Positions 52,377 through 61,924 are shown, numbered from the stretch's first letter. The stretch: DNA of 64,000 nucleotides from Candidatus Nitrosotenuis chungbukensis (GCF_000685395.1 NZ_AVSQ01000021.1:1-64000); one strand, 5' to 3'. The notes: generated by a model not told the origin, from the letters alone. Numbers and translations are program-made.

Positions 52377-54884
52377 ATGAAGTATTCCTGCCCAAAGTGC
52401 AAGTCGGCACTTGAGATCCAAAAGACGTTCAACAAAAAATACATGATAACGTGCAAGTGCGGCCTTGAGGACCTAGTCGAGTTTGCAAAAAACATGGACG
52501 AGGTGTACCTGGAGTTCTTGGCAAGGTACGACGATGGGTCCACTCCGGGCAAAAAGCAGCTAAAGGCAGAGCTAAAAGAATCAGGAATAATCCGCGACGA
52601 ATCTGAGATAAAGAAGATGATCGGAAATGCCTCCCCAGATCCCATAACAAAGGAGGTGCTTTATTCAAAAAAAGACTACATCTCATATTACAAGGCAGTG
52701 ACAAGCCCGCCGCCAGAAATGGGAAGTCCAGTCGAGGACTTGGGGCTAGATGACGGAATGACAAGATACCTGCGTGAAAAGGGCATCACTCAGTTCTACA
52801 GATTCCAGGAAGAGGCAATACGGGAGATAATTTTCGGCCAGAACGTTGTAATTACTGCGCCAACTGCGTCTGGAAAGACAGAGGCATTTGCCATCCCAGT
52901 GATACAGAAAGTTGCAAGCGACAGCAGTAAGGGGGGAATACTTGCGATATTTGTGTACCCTACAAAGGCACTTGCCCGGGACCAGATCCCAAAGATCATG
53001 GAAATTGCAAAAAGCGTCGGCGTCTTGGCAGACGTCTTTGACGGCGACACAAAGGAATCAGAGCGGGCAAAAATCATTGACTTCCCTCCCCAGATAATAG
53101 TTACAAATTTTGACGTCTTGCACTATCACATGATGTACAGGACAAAGTTTGCGTCCGCATGTACCACTGCAAAGTTCCTAGTGGTGGACGAGGCGCACGT
53201 GTACTCTGGCATATTTGGCTCAAACGTGCACTATATCATAAAGCGCCTCAAACGAATCTGCAAGAAAATCCAGTTTGTCGCATCGTCTGCCACCTTGGAT
53301 AACGCAAAAGAGTTTTGCGAGGATCTCTTTGGCGCAAAGATGGACCTCATACAGGGCTCCGGAAAAAAAGGCGAGACGGATTTGGTCATGATATTTCCGT
53401 CGCTTAGGACCCAGAGGGCGCTCATGATCGACCTGCTTGAAAAACTGACATCAAAGAAGCACAAGACAATGGTGTTTTCAAATTCGCATCTAAACTCTGA
53501 GCTAATAGCGATGCAGGCAAGAAAAAAGAAGATAGACATCAAGGTGCACCGAGCTGGGCTGATGGCAAACTATAGGAACTTTGTAGAAAGGTCATTCAAG
53601 GAGGACAGGCTTTCTGCAATATCGTGCACCCCAACACTTGAGCTTGGAATAGACGTAGGAAACGTTGACGGCGTGATATCGTCCACCATCCCGATCAACA
53701 GGTTGCTCCAGAGAATAGGGAGGGCTGCAAGAAAGGGGCAGCGGGGATTTGCTTTTTTGGCGCTTGGAAATGATCCGATTTCACAGTACTACAAGAACCA
53801 CCCTGACAACTATTTTGAGGACGTAGAGCAGACATACATCGATCCAAAAAATCCGTTTGTGGAGGAGTTCCAAGTGCTTGCAATGGCGTGCGACAAGCCA
53901 ATTGCCATGCACGAGATGGCAGAGCATTCAGAGGCGATAAGAAAACATGTAGAGTCGGGAAGACTGGTTTTGCAGGAAAACCGGTATGTCCCCAACTATC
54001 CTGCCATAAAGGACATGCAAAGTGAATACAGCATACGCGGGATTGGAAAGTCAATTGATATTTTCCTAAACGAGAAAAAGGTAGGCGACAGGGTCCTCCC
54101 GATGGCACTAGAGGAATTGCACGAGTCTGCAATCTATTTTCTTGCAGGAATGCGCTACAAGGTAAAGGAGTTCGATTATCCGAAAAAACAGTTTGCAAAG
54201 ATTGTTTCCATCCCGCGGAACTACCCGTACTATACAAGGGCGCTTACCGAGGAATGGCCTACAATTGAGACAATATACGAGAAAAGGAGGGCATTTGGTG
54301 CAGAGGTCTGCTTTTGCAAGCTGCATATCCAAAAGAAGGTATACGGTTATGTCAACATCGAGCTTGGGCAGGAGGTGACCCAGGGACAAAAGATCCTCCT
54401 TGAGAATCCGCTAGAATACGACTTTGTGACAAAGGGAATCGTGATACACGCGCCAAGGCCTACAGACGAGATGAAAAAGTCAGAAAACTCTGAATACACG
54501 GAGGCAAGCGGGTACCACGCGACAGAGCACATCATAATTGAGGGAAGCAACATGGTGACAGGCGGAGTGTCGCAGGACTTGGGCGGAATATCGCTTGGAA
54601 CGTCTGGGCTAATTTTCATCTATGACGGGGCAATAGGCGGAAATGGCGCAAGCAAGGCACTGTACGACAGGCTGGAAAAAGCACTAGAGCGCAGCCTGCA
54701 CATCGTAAAGGAGTGCCCGTGCACAAACGAGGCAGGATGCCCCCGCTGCACGTTCTCGTACAGATGCGGGAACAACAACGAATTCTTGCACAAAAAGGCC
54801 TCAAACGAGATACTGCAGAGAATCAACGACGGCGAAATCACAGACATCATAGAGCCAACAGAGGGAGATAGGCCGCTGGTATAA
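52377..54884 (+). CDS. DEAH-box helicase with C-terminal DUF1998 (MrfA/Hrq1-like)
   Basis: This 835-aa protein has an N-terminal zinc-binding pair (CPKCKS and CKCG), Walker A TAPTASGKTEAF, DEAH (VVDEAHVYSG), SSATLDNAKEF, helicase C motifs (RIGRAARKGQRGFAFL) and a C-terminal four-Cys domain (CPCTNEAGCPRCTFSYRC), which is DUF1998. Such helicases act in DNA repair, for instance of crosslinks. The start is ATG 52377 (GTG 52368 is in frame). Confidence 0.87.
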   Translation: MKYSCPKCKSALEIQKTFNKKYMITCKCGLEDLVEFAKNMDEVYLEFLARYDDGSTPGKKQLKAELKESGIIRDESEIKKMIGNASPDPITKEVLYSKKDYISYYKAVTSPPPEMGSPVEDLGLDDGMTRYLREKGITQFYRFQEEAIREIIFGQNVVITAPTASGKTEAFAIPVIQKVASDSSKGGILAIFVYPTKALARDQIPKIMEIAKSVGVLADVFDGDTKESERAKIIDFPPQIIVTNFDVLHYHMMYRTKFASACTTAKFLVVDEAHVYSGIFGSNVHYIIKRLKRICKKIQFVASSATLDNAKEFCEDLFGAKMDLIQGSGKKGETDLVMIFPSLRTQRALMIDLLEKLTSKKHKTMVFSNSHLNSELIAMQARKKKIDIKVHRAGLMANYRNFVERSFKEDRLSAISCTPTLELGIDVGNVDGVISSTIPINRLLQRIGRAARKGQRGFAFLALGNDPISQYYKNHPDNYFEDVEQTYIDPKNPFVEEFQVLAMACDKPIAMHEMAEHSEAIRKHVESGRLVLQENRYVPNYPAIKDMQSEYSIRGIGKSIDIFLNEKKVGDRVLPMALEELHESAIYFLAGMRYKVKEFDYPKKQFAKIVSIPRNYPYYTRALTEEWPTIETIYEKRRAFGAEVCFCKLHIQKKVYGYVNIELGQEVTQGQKILLENPLEYDFVTKGIVIHAPRPTDEMKKSENSEYTEASGYHATEHIIIEGSNMVTGGVSQDLGGISLGTSGLIFIYDGAIGGNGASKALYDRLEKALERSLHIVKECPCTNEAGCPRCTFSYRCGNNNEFLHKKASNEILQRINDGEITDIIEPTEGDRPLV

Positions 54885-54938
54885 TTTGCAAGGCAAGTGA
54901 TTTTACAATTAATTAAGAACCACAAACAAACACTACAC

Positions 54939-55766
54939 ATGGAAAAAGTTGCCCTGGTTACTGGATGCTCAAGCGGAATAGGGCTAGAGACCGCACTAGG
55001 ACTTGCACGTGACGGCTACTTTACGTATGCGTCAATGCGCAACACATCCAAGTCGTCTAAAATTGAGCAGGCCGCAAAAAAAGAAAACCTCACTCTAAAG
55101 GTAATCCAGCTAGACGTCGATGACAAGGACTCGATAAAAAACGCAGTGTCACAGATAGTCAAGGAGAAAAACAGGCTGGACGTTCTGGTAAACAATGCAG
55201 GATATGGAATTTTCGGATGTCTTGAGGATATTTCAGTTGAGGAGTTAAAGGAACAGTTTGAGACGAATTTTTTTGGGGCGGTAAGACTGATTCACGAGGT
55301 TGCGCCAATCATGAGAAATCAAAAGGCGGGCACAATTGTGAATGTGAGCTCTGTCGCCGGAAGAATAGGATTTCCTGGCTCACCTGCTTACATTAGCTCA
55401 AAGTTTGCACTAGAGGGGCTAAGCGAGTGCATGAGGTACGAGATGGCGCCGTTTGGAATAAACACCATAATCATTGAACCGGGAGTGATAAAGACAAACT
55501 TTCTTGATTCCATGAGAATGCCAAAGAGCCCAAGGCCTGACTCGCCGTACAAGGAGCTCACAGACAAGGTGGTTGGCGGGATCAAGATGATGGCGCAGAT
55601 GGGAACCCCTCCAAAAGAAGTGGCAGACACGATAGTTCGGGTGCTAAAGGAGAAAAACCCGCTTCCAAGATACCCGGTAGGAAATGACGCTGCAATGTTC
55701 CTTGAGGCAAAAAAGATGAAAACTGACATCGAGTTTGAGAACTATCTCAAAAAAGAACTGTTCTAG
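54939..55766 (+). CDS. Short-chain dehydrogenase/reductase
   Basis: I start at ATG 54939 (MEKVALVTGCSSGIGLETAL). It has the SDR TGxxxGIG nucleotide site, NNAGYGIFG, the catalytic Tyr-Lys (YISSKFALEGLS) and a Ser in VSSVAGRIGF. It oxidises or reduces an alcohol or carbonyl with NAD(P); substrate unknown. Length 275 aa, normal. Confidence 0.88.
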   Translation: MEKVALVTGCSSGIGLETALGLARDGYFTYASMRNTSKSSKIEQAAKKENLTLKVIQLDVDDKDSIKNAVSQIVKEKNRLDVLVNNAGYGIFGCLEDISVEELKEQFETNFFGAVRLIHEVAPIMRNQKAGTIVNVSSVAGRIGFPGSPAYISSKFALEGLSECMRYEMAPFGINTIIIEPGVIKTNFLDSMRMPKSPRPDSPYKELTDKVVGGIKMMAQMGTPPKEVADTIVRVLKEKNPLPRYPVGNDAAMFLEAKKMKTDIEFENYLKKELF

Positions 55767-55996
55767 ATCAGATTTTAGGCATTTATTCAAAATAAAAACC
55801 GCGCACATCAGATGGTTTTTTTGTAAATGTACGTTACCCCCTAAATTCTAAAATTTCACAGATTTTTATAAAAAAGGCGGGCATACTGAACAGATAATTT
55901 GACAGGATGAGATTCGGCAAAAGCCACCAGTGGTTAAATTGATATATGCTAGATAACGAGTTTTTATCAAAGTCTGCAATTTAGGCATGATAAATT

Positions 55997-57562
55997 ATGA
56001 AATGGAAAACACTACAACACAATGGGATAATATTTCCGCCTGATTACGAGCCAAAGGGGTTTACGATCAAGATAAAGGGCCAGCCAGTAAAGCTTGACGC
56101 AAACCAGGAGGAGATGGCATACCAGTGGGCAAAGAAAAAGGACACGCCGTATGTCAAGGACGCAGTTTTTCAAAAGAACTTTGTTGCGGACTTTGCTGCC
56201 ACGTTTGGCGGCAAGTTCAAGGGATTGAGCATTTCTGATATCGATTTTACCGAGGCATTCAAGCTAGTGGACAAGGAAAAGTCCTCCCGTGAACTGATGA
56301 CAAAGGAGGAGAAAAAATCAATCGCGCAAAAAAGAAAGGAGCTGCGAGAAAAGATGAAAGGAATCTACGGAAAGGCGATACTTGACGGACATGAGGTGGA
56401 GGTTGCAAACTACATGGCAGAGCCGCCTGGAATTTTCATAGGGAGGGGAGATCACCCGATGAGGGGAAAGTGGAAGCCGAAGATCACTCATAGGGACGTA
56501 ATTCTGAATTTAGGCAAGGAGGCAAAGGTCCCTCCAGGAGACTGGAAAAAAATAGTGCATGAACACGATTCCATGTGGCTTGCGTGTTGGACCGATGTTC
56601 TTTCTGAGAAGATAAAGTACGTGTGGCTTGCAGACACGGCAGGACTCAAGCAGGAGCGAGACATGGCAAAATACGACAAGGCTGCAAAGCTTGGAAAAGA
56701 GATCAAAAAGATAGAGGACGCCATCACAAAAGGAATGAACAGTAAGGACCCAAAGGTCAGCCGCATTGCAACTGTTTGCTATATCATTTACAGGACATCG
56801 ATGAGAGTCGGAGACGAAAAGGACCCTGACGAGGCAGACACCGTCGGTGCCACAACACTCCGAAAGGAGCACGTAAAGCTTGAAGATGACAAGATTCACT
56901 TTGACTTTTTGGGAAAAGACAGTGTCAGATGGCAGGAAACCATACGTGCCGAGGGAAACGACAAGTCGCTGTATGAAAACCTGAAGAAACTGACTGCAAA
57001 CAAGAGCCCAAAGGACGAGATCTTTCACGACATCACGTCAAGGCACGTAAACGCGTTTTTGGGCGGAATAGTAAAGGGCCTGACTGCAAAGGTCTTCAGA
57101 ACATACCTTGCCACGACACAGGTGAAGAACTATCTCAAGGACAAGCTTGACGTAAAGGGAAAAAGCGAGACTGAGAAACTATACATTGCAAAAATGGCAA
57201 ACCTGCAGGCCGCAATGATGTGCAACCACAAGAGGACCATCCCGAAGAACTTTGAGGAGACGCTGCAAAAGAAAAGAGAGACCCTGAAAAATCTTGAAAA
57301 GGTAAAGGTAAAAACAGACAAGCAAAAAGAGCGCCTAAAGGAAAGGGCGAAAAAACTCGAGCTTGCAATCACGCTCACAGAGCAGACAAAGGACTACAAC
57401 TTGGGAACGTCGCTTCGCAACTATATCGACCCACGCGTATTCAAGGCTTGGACAGACGAGGTAAAAGCAGAGTGGGAAAAACTCTACACCACTTCGCTTC
57501 AGAGAAAATTCCTCTGGGTAAAAAACGTAAACACCAGTTGGAAAGAAATAATGTCCCAGTAA
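55997..57562 (+). CDS. DNA topoisomerase IB (eukaryote-type)
   Basis: This 521-aa protein has KWKTLQHNGIIFPPDYEPKG and RGDHPMRGKWKPKI in the N-terminal cap. The catalytic core (SMRVGDEKDPDEADTVGATT, DFLGKDSVRW) has active Tyr476 in SLRNYIDPR. A basic coiled linker (KTDKQKERLKERAKKLELAI) lies in between. It relaxes supercoils by nicking one strand. Its presence in an archaeon is a hallmark of Thaumarchaeota. Confidence 0.95.
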   Translation: MKWKTLQHNGIIFPPDYEPKGFTIKIKGQPVKLDANQEEMAYQWAKKKDTPYVKDAVFQKNFVADFAATFGGKFKGLSISDIDFTEAFKLVDKEKSSRELMTKEEKKSIAQKRKELREKMKGIYGKAILDGHEVEVANYMAEPPGIFIGRGDHPMRGKWKPKITHRDVILNLGKEAKVPPGDWKKIVHEHDSMWLACWTDVLSEKIKYVWLADTAGLKQERDMAKYDKAAKLGKEIKKIEDAITKGMNSKDPKVSRIATVCYIIYRTSMRVGDEKDPDEADTVGATTLRKEHVKLEDDKIHFDFLGKDSVRWQETIRAEGNDKSLYENLKKLTANKSPKDEIFHDITSRHVNAFLGGIVKGLTAKVFRTYLATTQVKNYLKDKLDVKGKSETEKLYIAKMANLQAAMMCNHKRTIPKNFEETLQKKRETLKNLEKVKVKTDKQKERLKERAKKLELAITLTEQTKDYNLGTSLRNYIDPRVFKAWTDEVKAEWEKLYTTSLQRKFLWVKNVNTSWKEIMSQ

Positions 57563-57663
57563 TTTTTTGAACCAGATCACATTTTTCAGATTTTGCCAAA
57601 ACCTGCCTGAACCAAAATAATTGTAGAATCATTTAATTGCGCCATGAAATTAGGCGTTTTTGT

Positions 57664-57756
57664 GCCGGGGTAGCTCAGCCTGGTTAGAGTGCCAGTCTCC
57701 AGCAAAGGGCATTACTCATAATCTGGAGGTCGTGGGTTCAAAACCCACCCCCGGCA
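57664..57756 (+). tRNA. tRNA-Met (CAT, elongator type) with 18-nt intron
   Basis: The acceptor stem GCCGGGG/CCCCGGC, D arm GCTC...GAGT, anticodon loop CTCATAA, T arm GTGGG-TTCAAAA-CCCAC and a 3' A are all present. The anticodon stem only pairs fully (CCAGA/TCTGG) if about 18 nt (57696-57713, TCTCCAGCAAAGGGCATT) are removed between positions 30 and 31. The mature sequence closely matches the archaeal elongator tRNA-Met. Position 30/31 is not the canonical 37/38 site. CTCTTTTTTT (57761-57770) directly downstream is a likely T-run terminator. Confidence 0.9.
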
Positions 57757-57927
57757 GACACTCTTTTTTTAATATCCCCTGCAGGTTTTGATCATTTGCA
57801 GGGTTTGAACGGATAGTAAATCCACTAGGTTGGAATTAATCTCGAATCTAGTGAGAACCAGTAACCATTTTGGACTAATTTTAGACCCAGATTATGCGTA
57901 AAATGGATGGATTTTGGATTCTGAGCA
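57757..57927. terminator. Gene-free stretch with terminator-like T run
   Basis: CTCTTTTTTT at 57761-57770 right after the tRNA is a typical archaeal T-rich stop signal. No gene is seen in the remainder. Confidence 0.5.
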
Positions 57928-58191
57928 TTATGGATTCTTTCTTTTTCTATCCACAAGCAAAACTACCCCACCAGCAATTTGGACGATTATTCCCGTTATG
58001 AAGTCGAATCTGCCTATGACAAAAACAACATAGTAAAATCCCTCTATTGAGCGCATGGTCGAAGAATCTGTCTTGCCAAACCAATCACTTACAAACGAAA
58101 TAAAAAAGGAAAACCCAAAAAGAACTAGAAAATATCCAGTATCAGAATTACAAAACCGCGTTTCACGTGTTTTATGATTGAGTCTTCTCAA
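57928..58191 (-). CDS. Small membrane protein (87 aa)
   Basis: Two hydrophobic helices (GYFLVLFGFSFFISFVSDWF and ITGIIVQIAGGVVLLVD) and a basic tail (RKRKNP) are seen. No family is recognised. It may anchor or modulate a membrane protein. Confidence 0.45.
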   Translation of the reverse strand: MRRLNHKTRETRFCNSDTGYFLVLFGFSFFISFVSDWFGKTDSSTMRSIEGFYYVVFVIGRFDFITGIIVQIAGGVVLLVDRKRKNP

Positions 58192-58584
58192 GGTGTGCTA
58201 CAGAATGTCGCTATTTTGGTATTTTTAGAAAGTGATTAAACGGTAAGTCACCCTACTTGTTTCATGATCTTTCTAAAAATGATAAGAAGGTAATACTGTA
58301 TGAAACCACGAAATAATGATAGGCGTAGTTTAGTACATTTTTGCGAAGAAAATTGCGGAAGGCTATAAAGTTTTGCCTATCCAGTTTAGACAGATAACTG
58401 CTGTTATGTGTTGAACGAACATAATATGCATGATCAAGTTTTTTGTTGTTAAAAAAAATGTAAACTGCAAAAAAGAAAGCATTGCAATAAACACACCGTC
58501 AATTACCTATATGACAATTAAGAATTCACACAAATTTACAGATGCAGTATTTTTAGGATCTGAAGAATTGGTGAGATATTAAAC
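58192..58584. other. Intergenic, no gene seen
   Basis: This AT-rich stretch has no convincing frame, RNA or palindrome. It presumably carries the promoter of the metzincin gene. Confidence 0.45.
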
Positions 58585-59499
58585 TTGGAACAAGAGAGAA
58601 TGATAGATCTTGAGCAGCAAAAGATCATATTTGCACACATAACCAAAATAATGAAAAACAGAATCGAAGTACTTGAAAACCAGAGAAACATCGCATCATA
58701 CGCACTAGCTGCAAAAATCGCATCCGAGTCAGGCACAAAGACATTAAAAAAACGAATCAATCTCAGAACCATTTGCTGTATAGCCATATGTACAATTATG
58801 GCGTCTGGATCCGTTATCGCAATTACTCAGTTAAAGTCAGATGAAGTTGTAACACCATTCAAGACAAGATACATGGTAGAAAATCTTAATGGGGATACCG
58901 TAGACACGTGGAAATTTTGGAAAATCGATGCAGAGTCCACGCTGGTTGTAAATATTGTAAACTCGGGCATTGTTGACGAGCGCAAAATAAAGTCGATAAA
59001 AGACGCCATTCTTTCAACGGACAAAATAATCATAGACGATTCTATCACTCACAAGGGACTAGGCACCAGCTCAACTTACTTTGCCGGGTGGAGGGGAGCA
59101 CTGGAGGAATCTTCGATGATAAAAACAGAATACGCGATACCGATCAAGTTCAAAATAATTGAATCTGAGTCTGAAATAGGAAACATAATCATAAAACTAT
59201 CTACGCTAAAAGACCAGGACGGCTATTCGGGATTTACAAAGTCAACAGTCGATGGGAATGAAATCCTCAAGTCGCAGATTATCATCTATGATGCAGATGG
59301 TATTTCTGATGAGGGACTAGCGGCAATAGTAAGGCATGAGTTCGGTCATGCGATTGGTCTTGGTCATTCGACAGCCCCTGAGGACTTAATGGCACCTACA
59401 ATAAACATGCAGATTCCATACATTTCTGAATGCGATACAGACGCAGTTTCTCAGCTGTATGATGGGGTGGCAATGGACAAAACGGTGTGCATGAAATGA
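58585..59499 (+). CDS. Membrane-anchored metzincin metalloprotease
   Basis: This 304-aa protein has an N-terminal coiled segment (about 1-35), one transmembrane helix (about 62-80, TICCIAICTIMASGSVIAIT) and a protease domain with H251-E252-F-G-H255-A-I-G-L-G-H261 and a Met-turn DLMAP (M269). The three His bind zinc and E252 activates water, as in matrixin-like metzincins. The start is TTG 58585. The stop overlaps the next receiver gene (ATGA), so a signalling link is possible. The active domain should face outward. Confidence 0.87.
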   Translation: MEQERMIDLEQQKIIFAHITKIMKNRIEVLENQRNIASYALAAKIASESGTKTLKKRINLRTICCIAICTIMASGSVIAITQLKSDEVVTPFKTRYMVENLNGDTVDTWKFWKIDAESTLVVNIVNSGIVDERKIKSIKDAILSTDKIIIDDSITHKGLGTSSTYFAGWRGALEESSMIKTEYAIPIKFKIIESESEIGNIIIKLSTLKDQDGYSGFTKSTVDGNEILKSQIIIYDADGISDEGLAAIVRHEFGHAIGLGHSTAPEDLMAPTINMQIPYISECDTDAVSQLYDGVAMDKTVCMK

Positions 59500-59903
59500 T
59501 AAAAAACGCAAATTTGACTGCAATTATTGTGGATGATGACTATAACACGGTCGTAACTTTTACTGATTTTCTCCAGTTTAATGGAATAAGGGTGGTAGGG
59601 ACTGGGTCCACAGGAAGAGACGCCGTAAAGATGTACGAGAAACTGCGGCCAAGCGTGGTTTTTCTGGATGTAATGATGCCCAAACCATACGACGGGTTTT
59701 ATGCGCTCGAAAACATTAGAAAAACAAACCCAGATGCCATAGTAATCATGATCACGGCGGATCTTACAGAGCAGACAGAAGACAGATTGAGGCAGCTATG
59801 CGCTTCCGCTATCGTGTACAAGCCTTTTGACATTAAAAGAATCTTGCAGATATTAGATGGGTTACTGGCAAAAAATATCAGAATTGCAAAAATTAACGCA
59901 TGA
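59496..59903 (+). CDS. CheY-like receiver domain protein
   Basis: I start at ATG 59496 (MIKNANLTAIIVDDDYNTVV), which overlaps the protease stop as ATGA; an upstream ATG at 59487 is in frame. The phospho-acceptor is D58 in VVFLDVMMP, and the conserved T/A and KPFD are present. There is no output domain. It probably relays a kinase signal, perhaps to the neighbouring protease. The family paralogue is at 60734. Confidence 0.9.
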   Translation: MIKNANLTAIIVDDDYNTVVTFTDFLQFNGIRVVGTGSTGRDAVKMYEKLRPSVVFLDVMMPKPYDGFYALENIRKTNPDAIVIMITADLTEQTEDRLRQLCASAIVYKPFDIKRILQILDGLLAKNIRIAKINA

Positions 59904-60068
59904 TAGAAAACTTGTTTTTGGTTATTGAGACTGGAAATCTTGATTTGGGATGCTTAAAACGCACCACGGAATCTTTCATTGTATGGGTAAAAGATTAGTT
60001 TTATTCTGCCTAGATAGAATCTAGACTAAAAACCTGCAAACAAACCCGTCTGGCATTAATTACAGATC

Positions 60069-60454
60069 TTATCGTTGTCGCAAAACCTTGTTGATTACCA
60101 ATCCGACATTGCTTCTGTCAAATGGCTTTACGATATAATCTCGTGCCCCAATCTTCATTGCATCCTGAACAATTTGCTTTTGCTCAATAGATGTGACCAT
60201 TATCACCTTTGCAACGAGATCAATTTTCATAATAGCGCGTAACGCTTGAATGCCGTCAGCTCTTGGCATGTTCACATCCATAGTTACAAGATCTGGTTTG
60301 TGTGCCTGATATGCCTTTACTCCTTCAATGCCATCTGCTGCCTCGATTACCTCGGTAGCAAGGCCATTTCCTTTGACAATATCCTTTAAGACGGTTCTCA
60401 TAAAGGAGGCATCATCGACTACTAGGATTTCTTTTCTTGTGAAACTACACTCAT
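60069..60454 (-). pseudogene. CheY-type receiver with N-terminal frameshift
   Basis: The main frame (from ATG 60401) is MRTVLKDIVKGNGLATEVIE with phospho-Asp in DLVTMDVNMPRADG and KPFDRS, but it lacks the first strand. In the same frame just upstream lies EILVVDDASF, with no usable start codon. The natural start is ATG 60454 (MSVVSQEK), about 26 nt after an AATAAAAAAA box, in the other frame. A one-nucleotide shift in GAAAAGAAATCC (about 60428-60439) joins them. This is a mutation, a sequencing error or a programmed -1 frameshift. Confidence 0.75.
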
Positions 60455-60733
60455 CAGCTATCCTCTCGACAATTTTTTTATTGTAGGTGAATCGTAAATG
60501 ATTTGAAAGAATCCTAATTTTACATGCATTTGTGTCAGGTTCATGACAGGGTATTTTATCGTTTGATAATAATGTCTAGTATGTTTACAGTGATCACAGA
60601 CAATGAAAATTTTAAAACCATGAAAACTTTTCTGGTATCAAATTGGAATCATTAGAGTCGTTAGCTCTTATCTATTTCAACTTCAATTCATCGAAGTTGG
60701 TATGTTATTAACTAATTTTTTTACATTTGATGG

Positions 60734-61096
60734 ATGACTAGTGCAATCGTGATTGATGATGACCGAGATACCGTCGAGGTTTTTGTCGACTATTTGAAAA
60801 TATTAAACGTAAATGTCTTGACAAGAGGTTACTGCGGAAAAGACGCAGTCGAACTGTATGAGAGACATAGACCAGACATGGTATTTTTGGATCTTATGAT
60901 GGCAGATTATGATGGGTTTTACGCACTGGAACGAATCAGAAAAATCAATCCCGATGCAAAGGTGATAGTCGTGACAGCAGACTTGAGAAGCGATATCGAG
61001 ATGAAACTGTCGGCACTGAAGCCAACAGAAGTGGTTTTCAAGCCGTTTGCCCCAGAAATACTTGAAGAAATAGTCAAAAAGTATAAGAGCGCATGA
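60734..61096 (+). CDS. CheY-like receiver domain protein
   Basis: This 120-aa protein has MTSAIVIDDDRDTVEVFVDY and DMVFLDLMM with D53, then VVTADLRSD and VVFKPFAPE. It is close to the receiver at 59496 (shared MYE/LYEKxRP...DGFYALE pattern). There is no output domain. It is transcribed separately from the frameshifted receiver. Confidence 0.9.
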   Translation: MTSAIVIDDDRDTVEVFVDYLKILNVNVLTRGYCGKDAVELYERHRPDMVFLDLMMADYDGFYALERIRKINPDAKVIVVTADLRSDIEMKLSALKPTEVVFKPFAPEILEEIVKKYKSA

Positions 61097-61486
61097 CTGG
61101 CGTTTAGTGAAATTTTGAAGTATAGGTTCATTTTTGATTGCAGATATTAAAATCCTAATTTGGGCTTTCTTAGCACACTACAGATTAGTATCGGTCCCAC
61201 CTAGACCCGATACGATTTGGGTCTTATTTTGGATCCAAATTCTTCTAGACTCACTTGAAAGTAAGTAATGTTGTATACTTTTGAAAGATTTGAACTTTTG
61301 TCAAAATGCTTTGCTTGGGATGACAAAATGTAGGGTTTCGCGCTTTTCGCACATAACTCACCCCGGTAGACATTCTTTTTTAGTCCACACAGACGCAGTA
61401 GAGGAGTGTTGAGCCAAAAACTCGTCTCAGGGGAAATGATATCCGTAACTACGAGTACCAAATGAGGTGAGCGCAGGGACCAGTTA
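61097..61486. other. Intergenic with tRNA-end-like scar
   Basis: ACTCACCCCGGTAGACATTC followed by TTTTTTA (61356-61381) resembles the 3' end and terminator of the tRNA-Met (57743-57771: ACCCACCCCCGGCAGACACT, then CTTTTTTT). It may be a degenerate tRNA or attachment-site remnant. I see no reliable gene; the minus-strand frame 61201-61521 looks spurious. Confidence 0.35.
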
Positions 61487-61924
61487 ATGTCGGAAATTAC
61501 TGAAAGCTTTTGCAATGACATAGTAAAACAATATGATTCTAGAAAGATGGTAAGACCGGTCTACGTAATACAAGAACATCATGCATCAAGATTGCACTGG
61601 GATTTGAGATTCGAGTTTGACGGAGTATTGAAAAGTTGGGCTTTACCAAAAACACCCCCAACAAAAGAGGGAGAAAAAAGACTGGCAGTGTCTGTCCCTG
61701 ATCACCCAGTACAATACGCCTTGTTTGAAGGGCAAATTCCAGAGGGGAATTATGGCGCAGGATCAGTGAAAATTTGGGATAGGGGGACGTTTGAGACAGT
61801 AGAAAATGAACCAAAAAAGTTGGTCCTGAACATAAAGGGCGAAAAACTCCAAGGAAAATACTGCTTATTGCATTTTAAGCCTCGAGAAAATAATTGGTTA
61901 TTTTTCAAGTTAAAAACTGCATAA
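61487..61924 (+). CDS. Stand-alone LigD-type 3'-phosphoesterase
   Basis: This 145-aa protein has HHASRLHWDLRFEFDGVLKS, VSVPDHPVQYALFEGQIPEG and NYGAGSVKIWDRGTF, the metal-binding PE motifs of LigD. The enzyme removes 3'-phosphates and single ribonucleotides from DNA ends. No ligase or polymerase is fused or adjacent. A solo role in break repair is likely. The start is ATG 61487. Confidence 0.88.
   Translation: MSEITESFCNDIVKQYDSRKMVRPVYVIQEHHASRLHWDLRFEFDGVLKSWALPKTPPTKEGEKRLAVSVPDHPVQYALFEGQIPEGNYGAGSVKIWDRGTFETVENEPKKLVLNIKGEKLQGKYCLLHFKPRENNWLFFKLKTA

Noticed and set aside
52377-54884. DISARM-like helicase
   Set aside because: The helicase carries DUF1998 with a four-Cys end but has no DrmB/DrmC-type neighbours, and its flanks are core genes. 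An MrfA/Hrq1-like repair helicase fits better.
61201-61521. Minus-strand open frame of 106 codons
   Set aside because: It crosses the start of the LigD-type gene, has no TATA box in place and shows no recognisable domain.
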